From positions 26,591,916 through 26,655,915 of the forward strand of contig NC_052489.1 in the NCBI RefSeq assembly GCF_009730915.1: a DNA stretch of 64,000 nt. The letters are read 5' to 3'. Under the pieces are notes generated by a model. The model saw only the letters and a program-made list of their open reading frames with translations, made no database searches and was not told the DNA's origin. Below are positions 1 through 11,385 of the stretch, one piece after another; the first letter of the stretch is position 1, and each line of letters opens with the position of its first letter. Both the position numbers and the translations under genes were made by a program. Source of the DNA: Dioscorea cayenensis subsp. rotundata. Taxonomy: Eukaryota > Streptophyta > Magnoliopsida > Dioscoreales > Dioscoreaceae.

Positions 1-2167
1 GCACAAGAAATCCTACTTTGATACGACACCTCCTAACACTGAAAAATCATCCAGAGTATCTGGTGTGAAGACAAGGTCATCTATGAATTCATCTTTATTC
101 AAACATCATCCAGAAAAGAAAGTCACTGGACGCCAAAGGGAAGCAATTTTTAATGAAGCTGGGTTAGCTGATGCTGTTCACGATGACTCTATAGTGGCCA
201 CTAGTGATAGGGCAAATAATACAGAAGCAACATTAGGAATGCAAGATGAGGTTTCTATTTGCCATACAAAAGATGGAGGAGAGTGTTCCAAATCAGCGCA
301 CACACCCAAAGGAAAAGTTTCACTGTCTGCCCTGAATTGTACATCACCACTAAAAGATGCAGATGCAGTTTCCCCTGTTTGTATGGCTCAAGACCCTTCA
401 AGAATCTCAAGCAAGAAAGGATTCTCAATGTTATCACTTACCAGAGAGCTTACCAGATTAGATGCCACTTCATCAACCCCAAGCCAGATCTCGAAACATT
501 CACGTAGAAGAAAAGATATGGCCAGTGTTCATGTCTTGTTCAGCCATCATTTGGATGGGGATATAATTAAACAGCAAAAGAAGGTTGCTGATTTTTATGG
601 TTTTATTTACCCTCAAGATTTAAATTAAAATTTTCTAATTAATAATTACATGATCTGTTCTTATGTTGGTTTTATTAACTAGATCTTGGCACGCTTGGGG
701 GCTCACTTGGCATCCTCTATGTCAGATGCAACACACTTTGTCACGGATAAGTTTGTACGTACAAGGAACATGCTTGAAGCAATAGCTCTGGGTAAACCTG
801 TGGTGACCTATATGTGGCTTGAAAGTTGTGGACAGGCAAGCTGTTTTATTGACGAGAAAAATTATATATTGAGGGATTTTAAAAAGGAAAAAGAAATTGG
901 CTTCATCATGCCTGTCTCTTTGGCGCGTTCATGCCAAAGCCCACTCTTGCAGGTATTTATCAGTTGCTTGATGCATCTACGTAGATTATAGGTAGGAGCA
1001 TTTTTTACTATGACATTGCTGATAACTCTCTATTTTTTCTAGGGGAAAAGAGTGTTTATAACACCAAATGTAAAACCTAGCCGAGAAGTTGTTGCAAGCT
1101 TGGTTAAAGCAGCTCAAGGCCTGGTATTGTTCGATGCAATATTTTAGACTACATAGCATAAAACTTTTAATTGCCTTTTCTGCACTTTGTGCTTGATTTT
1201 TATGTTCTTACAAATTTCTAGGTAGAATGTTGTTGCTGTTAGTTGTGTTTGTTTTTCCAGTTGGTAGGTTTGCTAAATTTATATCCTCATTAGTCATGTT
1301 TTCAGCACTTAGTTAAAATCATCAGTAGGTGTCATTGTGTTGGTGTTTATTTTAAATTTGTTTATTCCCATAACTTGTGTGTTGATGCTATTGGTTTTGC
1401 TATTCCGCTACTTCAATTTGCTTCTAGCTCAAATATTTTTGTTCAAGTTCTCATGGTCAGTCTCTTAATTATTACAGTTATGCTCTATAGTTTTAGATTT
1501 TGTGAAATCTTCCAAAGAAGAATTTGTGATTTAATGAAAGTCAACATGAATTCTTGGCTTAAAATCCGGCAATGCATTTTTTTATCAGAAGATTGTTGAT
1601 GTTACTTCAAGTTGTATATTTCCCCATTCACAGTAGCTTTAATATAGGAAACCTTTTGATGACATTTGAATCTATTTTTTTTTTTCTTGCATAGCTTCAA
1701 ACACTCGATCAGTTCTAGTTTACTTCACGCCTATATTCATGCCTAACAATCCCATATTTTAAGTGTAGCCAATAGAGAGGATCGGGAGAAACACGATAAA
1801 GGATGACAAACTACTAGATGATCTCTTGGTCCTCTCCTGTGAAGAAGATTACCCGACGTGCATACCTTTACTTGAAAAAGGTAATTACCACCTTATTCTT
1901 TAACTACAAAACCAATTATATATATATAACCCCAGATGCCAAATCAAACAGTCGTTGTCTTCTAAACTTAATGCAGGAATGGAAGTTTTCAGCTCAGAAC
2001 TAGTACTGAATGGCATAGTAATTCAGAAGCTGGAGTATGAAAGGTTGGTAGTTTTAACAAATTCATCAGATCAGACTGAACTTCTCTTTTTAGAGTCTAA
2101 GAGGACACGGTCTACAGTGTGGTTAAGATCTGGCTCACAGTTCATCCCTGTAACCAAATGTTCATGA
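1..2167 (+). CDS. BRCT-domain DNA-repair protein, 3' part (5' end outside window)
   Basis: Exons read as 1-583, 683-952, 1043-1123, 1769-1880 and 1977-2167, joined in frame across GT-AG introns. The first exon is open from the window edge and encodes a Ser/Thr/Lys-rich, probably disordered region. It ends in a BRCT beta strand (SVHVLFSHHLDGD) that continues in exon 2 as ILARLGAHLASSMSDATHFV. Exon 2 also carries LEAIALGKPVVTYMWLESC, the typical tryptophan-bearing BRCT helix. Exons 3-5 form the second BRCT unit (GKRVFITPNVKPS, then PIERI, then SSELVLNGIVIQKLEYE) and end RTRSTVWLRSG before TGA at 2165-2167. A C-terminal BRCT pair of this kind (PAXIP1/MDC1-like) binds phosphopeptides in chromatin repair. 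I recall the Arabidopsis relative as At4g03130, whose neighbour At4g03115 is a mitochondrial carrier like the next host gene here. The last exon may hide another splice near 2045-2095. Confidence 0.85.
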
Positions 2168-2231
2168 TATGTTGTAAGCTCAATCCCCTCAATCCCCTGC
2201 CTGTTTTTGCCTTACCTTTTAAACTCCTCTA

Positions 2232-2232
<1 letters not shown>

Positions 2233-2276
<44 letters not shown>
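2233..2276. repeat. (CTAT)n microsatellite
   Basis: About eleven uninterrupted CTAT units lie 65 bp after the BRCT-gene stop codon, probably in its 3' UTR or just beyond. Confidence 0.95.
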
Positions 2277-2329
2277 GTGTTGTGTTTTTTTCTTCATGTT
2301 TATTTATGTAAAATATATATACATATAAT

Positions 2330-3777
2330 ACAAGGCAAACCAGAAGAATCAAGTTGTTTGTTTGAGTAGGATGTCTTGTTTGCAATCAATGGACACTAAT
2401 CTTAAAGTCTGGCATGTGTATTGACCGAGGATTCTTGTTGGTTTATTGTAGGGTTTTAGTTAATTAATTAATATTGAAATGATAGAAGGCATGGTAGGTA
2501 AATAAACGGAGTGGTGGGAAATAGACTAGTTAAGTCACGTTTCCATGAGGTTTTCATTTGTAATTGCAAGTGTGATTTATGAGGAGTTGGGGAGATCGAA
2601 GTGGCATCTCCATTATTTTTGGTCTTCAATTTTGGTTGAAGAAACAAGGTGTGGTTCAAGAAAATAAATGAGATGTAAATGTAATCATCATGAAGGTTTT
2701 CAATAATTTTATAATTTTTTTTTTTATGTAATTAACCAATGGTGTTTTGGTCTATTAATATTAAACTTTTTATATTGGGTATTTATATTAGGGAGAATTT
2801 AAAATTAAACTTCAAAACTTAGGTAAAACAAAAATGTGTTGTTAATTTTGCAATTATGTTTCATGCACTCGTTGGTGATTTGTTTTTAAATGGGGGAGGG
2901 GTGTTTGTTGTTCATTTGTCTAAAAAAAATTTTATGTAATTATGTGTATGAAATATTGTAAATGTTTCCCAAAAGTAATTATATTTACATATATTTTATA
3001 AATTTTAAAATTTTTACATATATGAATATTAGTAAATTATTTTTATATTGATTAAAAAAATCAGTTAAAATAGTTAATTATTTTAAAATTATAAAAAATT
3101 ATCCCAATTTTTTAAAATTAGCCTTATTTAAAAGTTTATTAAAATTCAATTAATTTCTTTTTATTTTAATTATAACTTTTATTAGTTCTTTTCAAATTGT
3201 GCCAATTGAAAAAAATTATTTAATACTTTATAAATTTTGTAAATAGAGTCAATAGACAGACGACACATAATAAGGTTGGAGGGAGTAGCATTTCAAACAT
3301 AAGTCTTAAATATTCATTTTATTTTTATTTTTATTTTTTTCACTTCTATGAAATCCAAAAATTTAATGTTGCCTTTTGCTTTCTTTTCCCCACGTAAATA
3401 ATATGATTACATGCAAACATTATTATTAATTTTCTTTTAGAGATTTTTAAAGAGTTTATATGCAAATATGGATATATACAAATTTTTAATTTTATAAAAT
3501 ACAAGTAAATAATTTCCTAACAACAACAATTATAATAAGAGTTTTTTATTTGATTGGAATTGAAACTTTTGCACTTTAATTAAAATTAACGGAAGCATCA
3601 TTCCATCATATTCCAGTAAATAATATCCACGTAAATGAGAACGATTTTTTTTTTTTTACAAAGTAAATGATAACTTTTCATTATTGGTAAAAATATATAA
3701 TTTTAATTTTGAAAATATTCATTGAAATTGACATTAAATTCAAAATATATTTTCATTAATTATAATAATTTATTAGT
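2330..3777. other. AT-rich spacer, no gene seen
   Basis: This stretch is dominated by A/T runs and has no convincing open frame, splice structure or terminal repeats. A polyadenylation region for the BRCT gene is probably in its first few hundred bases, but I cannot point to a single signal. Confidence 0.7.
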
Positions 3778-4524
3778 GGAAATTGCCAAAAAAACCCTTT
3801 AAGTTTGTAAAAATTGCAAAAAGCAGACTTTAGTTTTTGCGATCCCCAAAACCCCTCCTTTTTAAAAGTCTATGTTTTTTTCAAACCCCCAAACCCGCAT
3901 AGCGGATGTGAGCGGAGTGAGTTTCAAATTTTTTTGGACGAAAATGCCCTTGCATGGGGGAGTCGTGGTGCTGACCCATCTCGGCGATTTGAGAGGAAGT
4001 GGGGGTTTTTCAGTAGGAAGCTAACCAGAGAGGCAATTTATTGGAGCCGTTTAATTGCTTTTTCTCAACTCACGTCTTGACTTTTTCCATTTCGAGTCGT
4101 CTCGAAGTTGTCTCTACTGCTGAAAGCCTCTGTAATTGGCATTTCATCGACTTTTCCCTTTCCACGCAGTATCTCGAAGGAGAAGTCCCCATGTAACTAG
4201 TTGGCATTTCATCGATTCTGCAATCTAAGGTATTGAGTATGGTTTTTATGTTAAGCTGTTACATTACAAAGAAAGATTTTTCGGTTTTGTTTTGTGCTCT
4301 GTTTTTGTTGGAAGATATTGAAGTCTGCGAGGGGATTTCTCATCTGGGGTTTTTGTTAGTCTGCGAGGGAGATTTCTCGACTAGGGTTTTGTTTTGTTTT
4401 GCGTTTTCAGTATGTATACACTATCGAAAATAGTTTTTCGATTGTTATGATTTTAGTGTAATATTTATAATGTACATTTCCGTTTCGTTTGATATGGTTG
4501 CGATTTTACTAAAATGAGGTTGAC

Positions 4525-4680
4525 GTTTAAGAAATGAGATGTTACAGTTTTAACATTTGTTGTCCCTGTTTAAATATTCTCGTCTCTGTTTAACAAAATG
4601 GGTCTCTGTTTAACATTTTATATCTACGTTTAATAAGCGAGAGTTCTACGGTTTAAAACCTTATATTTCCGCTTAAACTT
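4525..4680 (+). repeat. GTTTAA array 1 (20-23-bp period)
   Basis: GTTTAA or near variants occur at 4525, 4546, 4568, 4588, 4608, 4628, 4651 and 4671. Three adjacent units share the longer form CTCTGTTTAA or CCTGTTTAA. The array lies in the presumed intron 4230-4771 upstream of the PMD-like exon. Confidence 0.85.
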
Positions 4681-4800
4681 TTTGTCAATCTGCATGTTGA
4701 ATGTGTTGTTATTATCGCGAGGCTTGTGATTATGGCGGTCAACCTAGTTAATGGGCGATGCTATTTGACAGCGGTTGTGGAGACTTTTAGGCTGAATTGA

Positions 4801-5536
4801 AAGATAACATGACTCCTCGACACTGGGAGATTATTCGAAGGACATCGTTTGCAGCGTTCACTGAGCTGGAAGCTATATACCAAGAGAGGGCCCTTCTTGA
4901 TTCTCTTTTGCAAAGATGCGATGGTTGCGCAATAAATTAAGGATCGGGGAAAAGCCCTGCTGAGTTTCGAGACCTCGAGATGTGGCCCTCGTTCTTGAGT
5001 GCTGCGTTGCGATGGCGGCGCAGTGGTCTTCGGAAGAAAAAAACCCGGTCGCGTTCGAAGGGCGGTATCTATCAAAGACCTACGAGAGCACGAAAGACTC
5101 CATCAAGAGCACTCACGGTGCAGACTTGTTCGACGGAGGGAGAAGAAGATAATTTTGTCAAACTCGATGGTGTACCTCATGGGACGGTCCTTTTTCCCAA
5201 ATACATCATGCTCGGTTCGAGCTGGATCGTTAATTACGTCGATGATCTACCGACGTGGGGCGATACGCGTGGGCGCGAGCGGCGCTAAGTGGCTTATGGA
5301 GGATATTCCACGACCGTCCTCGAGTGCAAGATAGATCTGTCGGGGAAGAAGACAAACACATGAGTACATTAAGGGTTTGCTCGGTCGGCTTAACGCGTCG
5401 GTTTTCTACGTGGCAAGACGAGGGAAGAAAGTCCGTTTCGGCAAGATCCCAAAGATCTTTGCTACTCTTGTGAAAGTACTTACGGGAGCAAGCGACGGTG
5501 AGAAACGAAAGCTTATCATCGCTCGATGGAAAAGAG
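4801..5536 (+). pseudogene. Plant-mobile-domain / DUF1985-like cargo gene fragment of the MULE
   Basis: The frame starting at ATG 4809 reads MTPRHWEIIRRTSFAAFTEL and then continues through ERALLDSLLQRCDG. After a stop and frame change it continues RDVALVLECCVAMAAQW. A further shift gives FVKLDGVPHGTVLFPKYIML and VNYVDDLPTW, while a neighbouring frame reads YLMGRSFFPNTSCS and YAWARAALSGLWR. These pieces match, in order, the hallmarks of plant mobile/DUF1985 domains. Those hallmarks are a leading LL-RW/C segment, F-x-x-x-DVAL-xLGL, an LLG-x-xFP strand, a DDL element and a YxWGxxAxxxLxR helix. At least three frame breaks are needed to read the domain. The upstream intron (about 4230-4771) and downstream intron (5537-5773) have good GT-AG borders, so this was once a spliced gene of the element. 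Confidence 0.65.
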
Positions 5537-5555
5537 GTAATAAATCATGGACGAT

Positions 5556-5725
5556 GTTTAACATAAGTCTTTAATGTTTAAACATTTTATTTAGCGTTTA
5601 ACTTTAGTATTTACCGTTTAAAACTTATTCATACTAGTTTAAATATTTTGTTCTCCGTTTAATTATATTCTATAACGTTTAAATATATAAACACTCTGTT
5701 TAAATATAGTTTTTATAGTTTAAAA
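5556..5725 (+). repeat. GTTTAA array 2 (20-21-bp period)
   Basis: GTTTAA cores start at 5556, 5576, 5596, 5616, 5637, 5657, 5677, 5698 and 5718: nine units with almost constant spacing. The sequence between cores is AT-rich and not conserved. The array lies inside the intron 5537-5773. Confidence 0.92.
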
Positions 5726-5773
5726 TGAATGATTTCGCTGAAATTGTTTGGTTTACATATGTTAGTTTCTGAG

Positions 5774-6930
5774 ATGGTTCAGCGAATCTTTGAAGAAGAA
5801 ATATTTGTTGGGGCCAACCGGCGGATGGATGCCGTTGCTCCGGGAACCACTTGCTCGAAGGCGGGATGAGAGGGCGACCTACTTCCGACCCACCGTGCGC
5901 ACGCATTCCTCAGCCGGAGAAGCCCTCCTACCACGGCGGTTCTGCAACAACCCCTCTACCACGACAGCAGCGAGTCCCCGATTATGGCGTGCCCCGAGCC
6001 ATGGCGGCCCCTCCGGCCGTGGCGGCCCCACGGTGACATTAGGCGAAGATGTCGCGCTACTCTTATCTGAGGGCATGCGGGATATTGATGACCGAGTTTC
6101 CTCGGCATGCGCTCGTGTTGAGGCGCTGGAAGGGCGTTCGCGACCATTTGCGCCGTCCCTCGAAAGAATTGAAGCACCGAGGACGAGCGAGGCGTCGAAT
6201 TTTGACGACGACGACATCATCGGGGAAGGTCGTTCAAGGTGGCCACATTCGAAGAGACTTGCGAAAAAGAGTAGAACAATCTGCCTCTGTCTCCACCGCG
6301 GTGACGATGAAGCAGATGTGACACCATCGGTGGCGATCTTTGTTGTTGAGAAGGACATCGTAGATGATGTGGCGTTCTTGCATTGTTGAGAAGGTTGTTG
6401 ACTCTCTTCTCGATGAAATCCTCGACCGGTGGGCCATTTGCTCGAGATAGCGGCGTCAAAGATGGACACAATCCACGAAGATCGAGAACAGAGTTAAGGG
6501 TGTGTCTCCCGATGATGTTGTTGTCATGGCCACGGTTGAGAAGATCGTCGAATCCGTTCTTGGTGGCAGACGATCTGCGACCAAGCGAGGACACGATCCC
6601 ACCACAACAAGAACCATGTAAGGATGTATGCGCGGTTGATCTTTGTCGCCGATCGTCCCGCATCGAGCCGGACACAATCCCACGACAAGAACAACCATGT
6701 AAGGATGTGTCTGCGGGTTGATCTTTGTCGCCATCGTCCCGCGTCGAAGGAAGATCTTCTGCGAAGACCTCGACCGAGCAACGAGGAGATGATCGAGGCC
6801 GATCAAAAATTGGACCCGGATGGCTCGGAAAGCTTTTATTCGAAGAAGAAGAAATGGGTTGGCTGAGTCGTCTTAACAAATATGAGCGAGGAGTTGATGA
6901 GGATCTTCCTCAGTCGCTCTATGGACGCGA
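5774..6930 (+). pseudogene. Linker exon of the MULE cargo gene (basic/acidic, unrecognised)
   Basis: The exon lies between two introns with clear borders (ends 5773; starts 6931 with GTAAGTG). The beginning reads MVQRIFEEEIFVGANRRMDA and then the frames break up. It is CG-rich, with longish open stretches in several frames on both strands, and I recognise no domain. Two features stand out. A VEK-x-V-x-S/D-x-L peptide recurs in different frames near 6340, 6385 and 6530. A tandem duplication (6590-6670 and 6671-6748, about 80 bp) encodes DTIPxQ-EPCKDVxA. Its position between the PMD-like and Ulp1 parts corresponds to the variable linker of Ulp1-like MULE proteins. I assign no function. Confidence 0.45.
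6590..6748 (+). repeat. Two-copy tandem repeat, period about 81 bp, in the cargo linker
   Basis: Copies start at 6590 (GACACGATCCCACCACAACA) and 6671 (GACACAATCCCACGACAAGA). They share the following CCATGTAAGGATGT, GTTGATCTTTGTCGCC and ATCGTCCCGC blocks with few differences. A third, weaker start is seen at about 6468. Confidence 0.8.
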
Positions 6931-6954
6931 GTAAGTGTAAAGTTTTTATGATAT

Positions 6955-7127
6955 TGTTTAAAGGTTTTATTATAGTGTTTAACTATTACCTAATAGTGTT
7001 TAATACCTTTTATGTTATCATTTAATTTGTCTACTTAACGTTTAATTATATATAATATCATGTAACGATTGATAATATCATTTAAATATTTTCTGATATG
7101 GTCTTATTATATCTCATTATCGTTTAA
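6955..7127 (+). repeat. GTTTAA array 3 (about 21-bp period)
   Basis: Cores or one-base variants occur near 6955, 6977, 6998, 7018, 7040, 7061, 7080 and 7122. The array lies inside the intron 6931-7133, which has GTAAGTG and CTCAG borders. Confidence 0.85.
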
Positions 7128-7133
7128 CCTCAG

Positions 7134-7803
7134 ACATCGTGTGGAAGAATGACCCATGCTTAGCACCACCGCGACAAATTATACATGCTTGAGGGGAAGG
7201 AGATGGTCACTGATGATGTAATGGGACGCTTTCGTATGCATAATACAAAAGTGGGTGAGCGAAAGAACCATATCCTTACTGAAGCGCGCTCATCACCGGA
7301 CCAGCTTATCTGTTTATGTCAAAGCGGGATGGCACTATGACACAATTATGACTATGATCGGGGGATGTTGTGTACAAGCTGCATGAAAGTTCAAATTGTC
7401 ATCCTCCCGATAATCATGAATGGCCACTTCCATGTATGTCAGTCACAGACAATGATAAAGCAAGAATACGAGGCATTATTCTTCGTGTCAGGAGTGCGAT
7501 AAGGGACGCGTTGGACATGGTAAGTTCTTTAATTATGTCCGATTAATATCTGTGTGGTATTTAAGTCGGTATTCTAATCTCGACTTGCATATCTCGACAG
7601 CGGAATCTATTCGACATTTGTGTCGATATGGAGTTCATGAGTCTGCATGACGAAAGTACCCACTCGTGCATGACATAGAAACCCCACGCCAAAAACAAGG
7701 AAGCGTCGATTGCGCCGTCTACGTCATGCGGTTTATCGAGCAATTACTTTGGGGTGAGAAATTACGGCTACCGCAGACGAGGGCGTTCCTTACCTCGAGT
7801 TAA
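7134..7803 (+). pseudogene. C48 / Ulp1-like cysteine protease domain, MULE cargo
   Basis: This is the catalytic part of a SUMO-protease-like (C48) peptidase. The region around 7400-7440 reads VILPIIMNGHFHVC, matching the P-x-x-x-x-x-HWH catalytic-histidine strand with Trp replaced by Phe. After a short intron (about 7520-7600) comes RQKQGSVDCAVYVMRFIEQL. This carries the oxyanion glutamine and the nucleophilic cysteine codon TGC at 7711-7713; the glycine that usually follows that cysteine is alanine. The frame ends at a TAA near 7802. The intervening aspartate strand is lost in frame breaks, so an active enzyme is unlikely. In Kaonashi-like MULEs such domains are transduplicated host SUMO proteases kept over long times; their role in the element is not settled. 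Confidence 0.75.
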
Positions 7804-8094
7804 GGTATGTTACCCGTACTTAAGGAGGGAGGCGGTGGGCGTCCATGACAAAGGGGTCGTCGCAGCGGGTTAAATTTTTGTTTTTGAAGAACATGTCTCA
7901 GTATATCCGAATGTCGATTTTGTTTTCGAATGTAAATCGGACAAATTCAATTCATTGTTTTCGTGTTCGAAGAGCATGACTTGTATATCTTAATGTAAAT
8001 TTTGTTTGTTTTGAATTGTAAAGCAGGTTAAATTCCATTCAGTTTCATTTCATTATTTAATTTACGTTCTAATTGTGTACATTTCACTTTCATT

Positions 8095-8182
8095 GTTTAA
8101 ATATACTATATATCGTTTAAGTATCAGTTGAAATATTTCAAATTACAGTGTATCCGTTTAAAATAACAATGTCTTTGTTTAA
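8095..8182 (+). repeat. GTTTAA array 4 (20-bp period)
   Basis: Cores are at 8095, 8115, 8156 and 8176, with a degenerate unit near 8136. The array lies between the end of the Ulp1 frame and the convergent end of the transposase, in plus orientation like the Ulp1 gene. Confidence 0.8.
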
Positions 8183-8769
8183 ATATGGAAAGTTGCCCAT
8201 CAATACACAATGTTTCCCTGTCATCGTCGGCTTATTTACAATGCCTAGTTGGCGACAGTTTCATTGTAAGATCGTCGATTGTGACCGGATCCATGGCGGC
8301 CAGGGTCTGCAATGTAACTTCGCGGCCATCAAGCGCTTGCGACTCGATCCTCTTTCGTCTAGGCCGCCTAGGGTCGCCTTCTCGTCACGGCGATCGCATG
8401 AGCGAAGCTCGCGATATCCGTCTCGAAGGGACCGTCGTCGTCGAGTATGGGGAATATAGCTTCCTTATGCGCCAGGTTTGTAATTGTCGACGGTGAAGTA
8501 CCCAGCTAATAAATCGATGTCGTTGGTGTCATACTGCGTTATTCTTCTGCTAGCGTGTTTCGCGAGGATACCATAAACTTGCCACTTTCGAGCATGAACA
8601 GAGTTACGATGGCGAGATCTACGGAGTTCTTCTGGCTGGTCGATCACTCAGTAGCGATCATCGACACTATGACCAACCACGAAGATTTCGGGTCGTCCTC
8701 AACAATGATCTCTACCTTGAATGTATGTACAGGGCATAAGTAGGGTCTCCCATTTGTTCAGCTTGCTCA

Positions 8770-8828
8770 CGCGGTTTACATAACATGCGCATCAACTTGA
8801 ACACGGCAAATAAGGTTAAACAAAAGGC
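8770..8828. repeat. Diverged direct repeat R1, copy a (partner at 11610-11668)
   Basis: The 20-bp string ATAACATGCGCATCAACTTG followed by AACACG occurs at about 8780 and again at about 11619. In both copies it is followed within 25 bp by AGGTTAAACAAA, the first unit of an inverted GTTTAA array. Bases before it (GCGGTT) are shared too. Confidence 0.85.
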
Positions 8829-8950
8829 GATTGATGGTTAAATAATTAGTAAACATGTTTGAACATTATTGTAAATATTTAAAGCGTAAGGATTAATATT
8901 TAAAGTCGAGATAAGTGTAATTAAACAAAGATTGAGAATGTTTAAAGGGT
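8814..8950 (-). repeat. GTTTAA array 5, inverted (about 21-bp period)
   Basis: The reverse-complement core (TTAAAC or TTTAAAG) occurs near 8816, 8838, 8857, 8878, 8899, 8920 and 8941. It sits in the gap between the SWIM part and the catalytic part of the minus-strand transposase. It is therefore in sense orientation for that gene. Confidence 0.8.
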
Positions 8951-10317
8951 GACACTAAATGTTAAGTGAAACCAACATTCATGAGACCTTATGGAGTCGA
9001 CCATTTTTCATCGCGGTAAATGGCGTGCTTCCTTGATCCAAGCATTGAGCGACTCGCGACGTTTGAATACATCTCACCCCAACGATCACCTCCCGAGCGA
9101 GATAATTCGACCCGAGTGTGCCATATCCGATTTATTAATCAACCCGGTGATGAGCTTGGGTGATGTGGTATGCGATTCATTCAGCGGTATCGTCGAAATC
9201 TTTAGCCGTGGATGCCCACGCAATCGCGGAAAGCATATAGACCGAGCACTCCTCCTCAATGACTTCCCAAGTCGACATTGGCTTTTCGTAAAATTGGCCT
9301 CCAAATGTCGAAGGCGGTATGCGTGTGGCGACGAAGGGAAGACTCTCGCAATTCGCTCACGAGGCCCTTGGACTTGTCCGACACGAAGGTAATTATCTCA
9401 TGATAATCTCCATCCTCGTATAAGGCATCGCCTAACTTAGATATGAACCAAGTCCAATTGGCATCGGTCTCGTTGTCGACTATACCAAAGGCGACGTGGA
9501 AAAAACCATTGTTTCCATCTTTCCCCTGTGGCGCCCGATGAGTGTACCTCGATATTTTTTTCGGGAGGTGTGTACCATCGAGAAACAGCAGCGGCCTGCA
9601 AGCCCTCTTGAATCCCACATTACACGCTCTGAACGAAAAGAATGCACGTTTAAAATGATCACCGTCTCTTTCCACGATCGCTTAGCTGCTAGGGATTTGT
9701 CTCGACCACCTTATCCACATACCAAAAGCAAAGCGATCGTGGTCGTAGATGTCACTACCGTCGAGGACCACCCGGGCATGCTCTTTTTCCCAACCAAGCA
9801 CGCTTGTATGGTATGTGGACACCATGTTCCCGAACATGTCCTTACGAATGTCGATGGCCTTGTCTGAGGGGCGGTCCTTGAGCTTACGAATCACTCGTGC
9901 GCTAACCCGTTTTTGGACGCTTTTCGGATGCGGCGCTGAACCTATGCCACCACCGCAAGTGTGTGACGGGTTGATTGTCTTGATTACGAAAGTTTTTTTG
10001 TTATACTCTTTTGATGCGTGAAGGCGCTGATGACAACCATCGGCGCATTCCACGATCGCCCGATGTTTTTCGATTGTTATGAATTTGAAGTCAAAATTTC
10101 TTTTTGATTGCATGATTTCGAATTACATCCCACGAAATGTTCGACACCGTCTAAGCGTTGTCCAATATCGATAGTGACGCTGAGAATGATCGGCGAGGAA
10201 GGAAGACATCCACGCCGTCGAGGGTCGCCATGGGGATGAGCTGGAGCACTCGCAGAATCGAATTCACTATGACACTTCGATCGAATGAAAAGATCAATAT
10301 GTTAGCGGAGAATATAA

Positions 10318-10435
10318 TGTTTAAGTGATAATGACAATATTTAAAGCGTTAAATTAAATACTTAAGCGGGTTAACTAATAACGTAAGCGACTAGTACAGA
10401 TATTTTTAACCCAGTTGACGGACATATTTAAACAC
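10318..10435 (-). repeat. GTTTAA array 6, inverted
   Basis: TTAAG(C) or TTAAAC cores occur near 10320, 10340, 10361, 10381, 10404 and 10427. The array lies just upstream (minus-strand sense) of the transposase DNA-binding exon. It is more diverged than arrays 2 and 7. Confidence 0.65.
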
Positions 10436-10489
10436 TAATGGCCCCGGACAAGCTGGAACAATTAAAAGAGAAGGAACTTCTGACGAGTA

Positions 10490-10690
10490 AAACTCGTTTT
10501 CGTTAGAGATTCGACAATGGCACATTTTTACGTCTCGACGACAAGATCAACTCTGACACATTTGAAGATGGAGTGCACGTGACACATCCATTTGGAAGTC
10601 GACATCGTTTTCTATTAGGCGAAAGCCGTTTTATATCCATTTGGTGTGATGAACTTAACCCCGACGAGAGAAACTTGAGACCCCATCGCT
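10490..10690. repeat. Diverged direct repeat R2, copy a (partner at 12608-12780)
   Basis: The blocks ACTCGTTTT, ATGGCAC, TTGAAGATG, AGTGCAC, TTTTCTA and CGGTTTATAT (with small changes) occur in the same order and near-equal spacing here and at 12608-12780. Copy a has an open plus-strand frame reading LRLDDKINSDTFEDGVHVTH and onward to a TAG near 10731. Copy b is interrupted in that frame. The minus-strand frame is also partly alike, so the coding strand is unclear. Confidence 0.65.
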
Positions 10691-11088
10691 CGTATATCTC
10701 ACTAACACCAACTCCCAAGAAGTGCGAGTAGTGAACATTAGCACTCTTCCCTCCCCGTTGAATCTAGCAATACCACAAAAAAACTCTCCATAATATATCG
10801 GCCGAAAACCAAATCGTACAATTCAAATGAAATGAAGAACAAAAATAAGCCGAAGAAGAAGAAGAAGATGGAAACAACAAACAACAGTCAGATAGACAAA
10901 CAAGAAAAGTGCATATATATATATATATATATCACTGTCGCGATAAAGACCAAAAAGTGCATAGAGGTTAGACTAGACGTGATGTGATTGGGCGGTATTT
11001 TTTTCCCTCCATCGGAAGGCGCAAAAAGGAAAAAAATATGCCATTTGTCGCGATGAAGGCGTATTATCATCGCTCGACATGAGTATCT

Positions 11089-11385
11089 GTTTAACTCGTC
11101 GAGTTTTTTTATGTTTAAAGCGGATACATAGTGTTTAACATAACGATTACAGGTTTAAATAAAAGTCTATATCATGTAAATAATACAGTAAAAGCGTTTA
11201 AATATAGTGACTTCATGTTTAAAATATATGTTATTGTTTAAATTGAATGCTTTCATTTGACATCGCGTTGAAGATGGGTACCTCTGGGTCATCTGATTAA
11301 ACATCTTTCACGTATTTTCTTAAACACCGTTGTCATTGTTTAAAAAAGTATGATCGTATTGTTTAACTTTTTTTCTATTGTTTAC
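11089..11385 (+). repeat. GTTTAA array 7 (20-22-bp period)
   Basis: Cores are at 11089, 11113, 11133, 11153, 11175 (variant), 11196, 11217 and 11236. A second cluster has cores at 11338, 11361 and 11380. This array is in plus orientation although it lies in the minus-strand transposase half, so it is the exception to the orientation rule. Confidence 0.85.

Larger units (their letters stand above)
8245..10257 (-). pseudogene. MULE transposase (MuDR type), degenerate
   Basis: Read on the minus strand, the parts come in canonical order. At 10257-9682 is the MuDR DNA-binding N-terminus (FDFKFITIEKHRAIVECADG, then SHTCGGG, then DRPSDKAIDIRKDMFGN). At 9675-9330 is the MULE catalytic core with first Asp in LFLDGTHLP, GNNGFFHVAFGIVDNET and WTWF, and second Asp in FVSDKSKGLVSEL. 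After a one-base frameshift near 9320 the frame continues HLEANFTKSQCRL, the segment expected to hold the catalytic Glu. At 8647-8465 is a SWIM zinc-finger remnant (KWQVYGILAKHA) whose cysteine is now Ala. At about 8400-8245 are RRPRRKRIESQ and a zinc-knuckle remnant, GSGHNRRSYNE. A gap between 8985 and about 8720 holds a GTTTAA array and looks like an intron. Frameshifts and stops make it non-functional. Confidence 0.85.

Noticed and set aside
2044..2093. 50-bp intron in the last BRCT exon (GTTGGT...TTTTTAG)
   Set aside because: It is too short for a plant intron, and removing it creates an early stop; reading through keeps the RTRSTVWLRSG end.
3769..3777. Left half of a 9-bp target duplication for the MULE
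   Set aside because: The bases beside the right end (13173-13181) do not match it. Both flanks are TA-rich, so partial matches are uninformative.
5879..6879. Long minus-strand open frames (about 196 and 220 codons) across the MULE cargo linker
   Set aside because: The region is CG-rich with few stops in any frame. The plus strand fits the intron borders and the flanking cargo exons, and no domain is seen on the minus strand.
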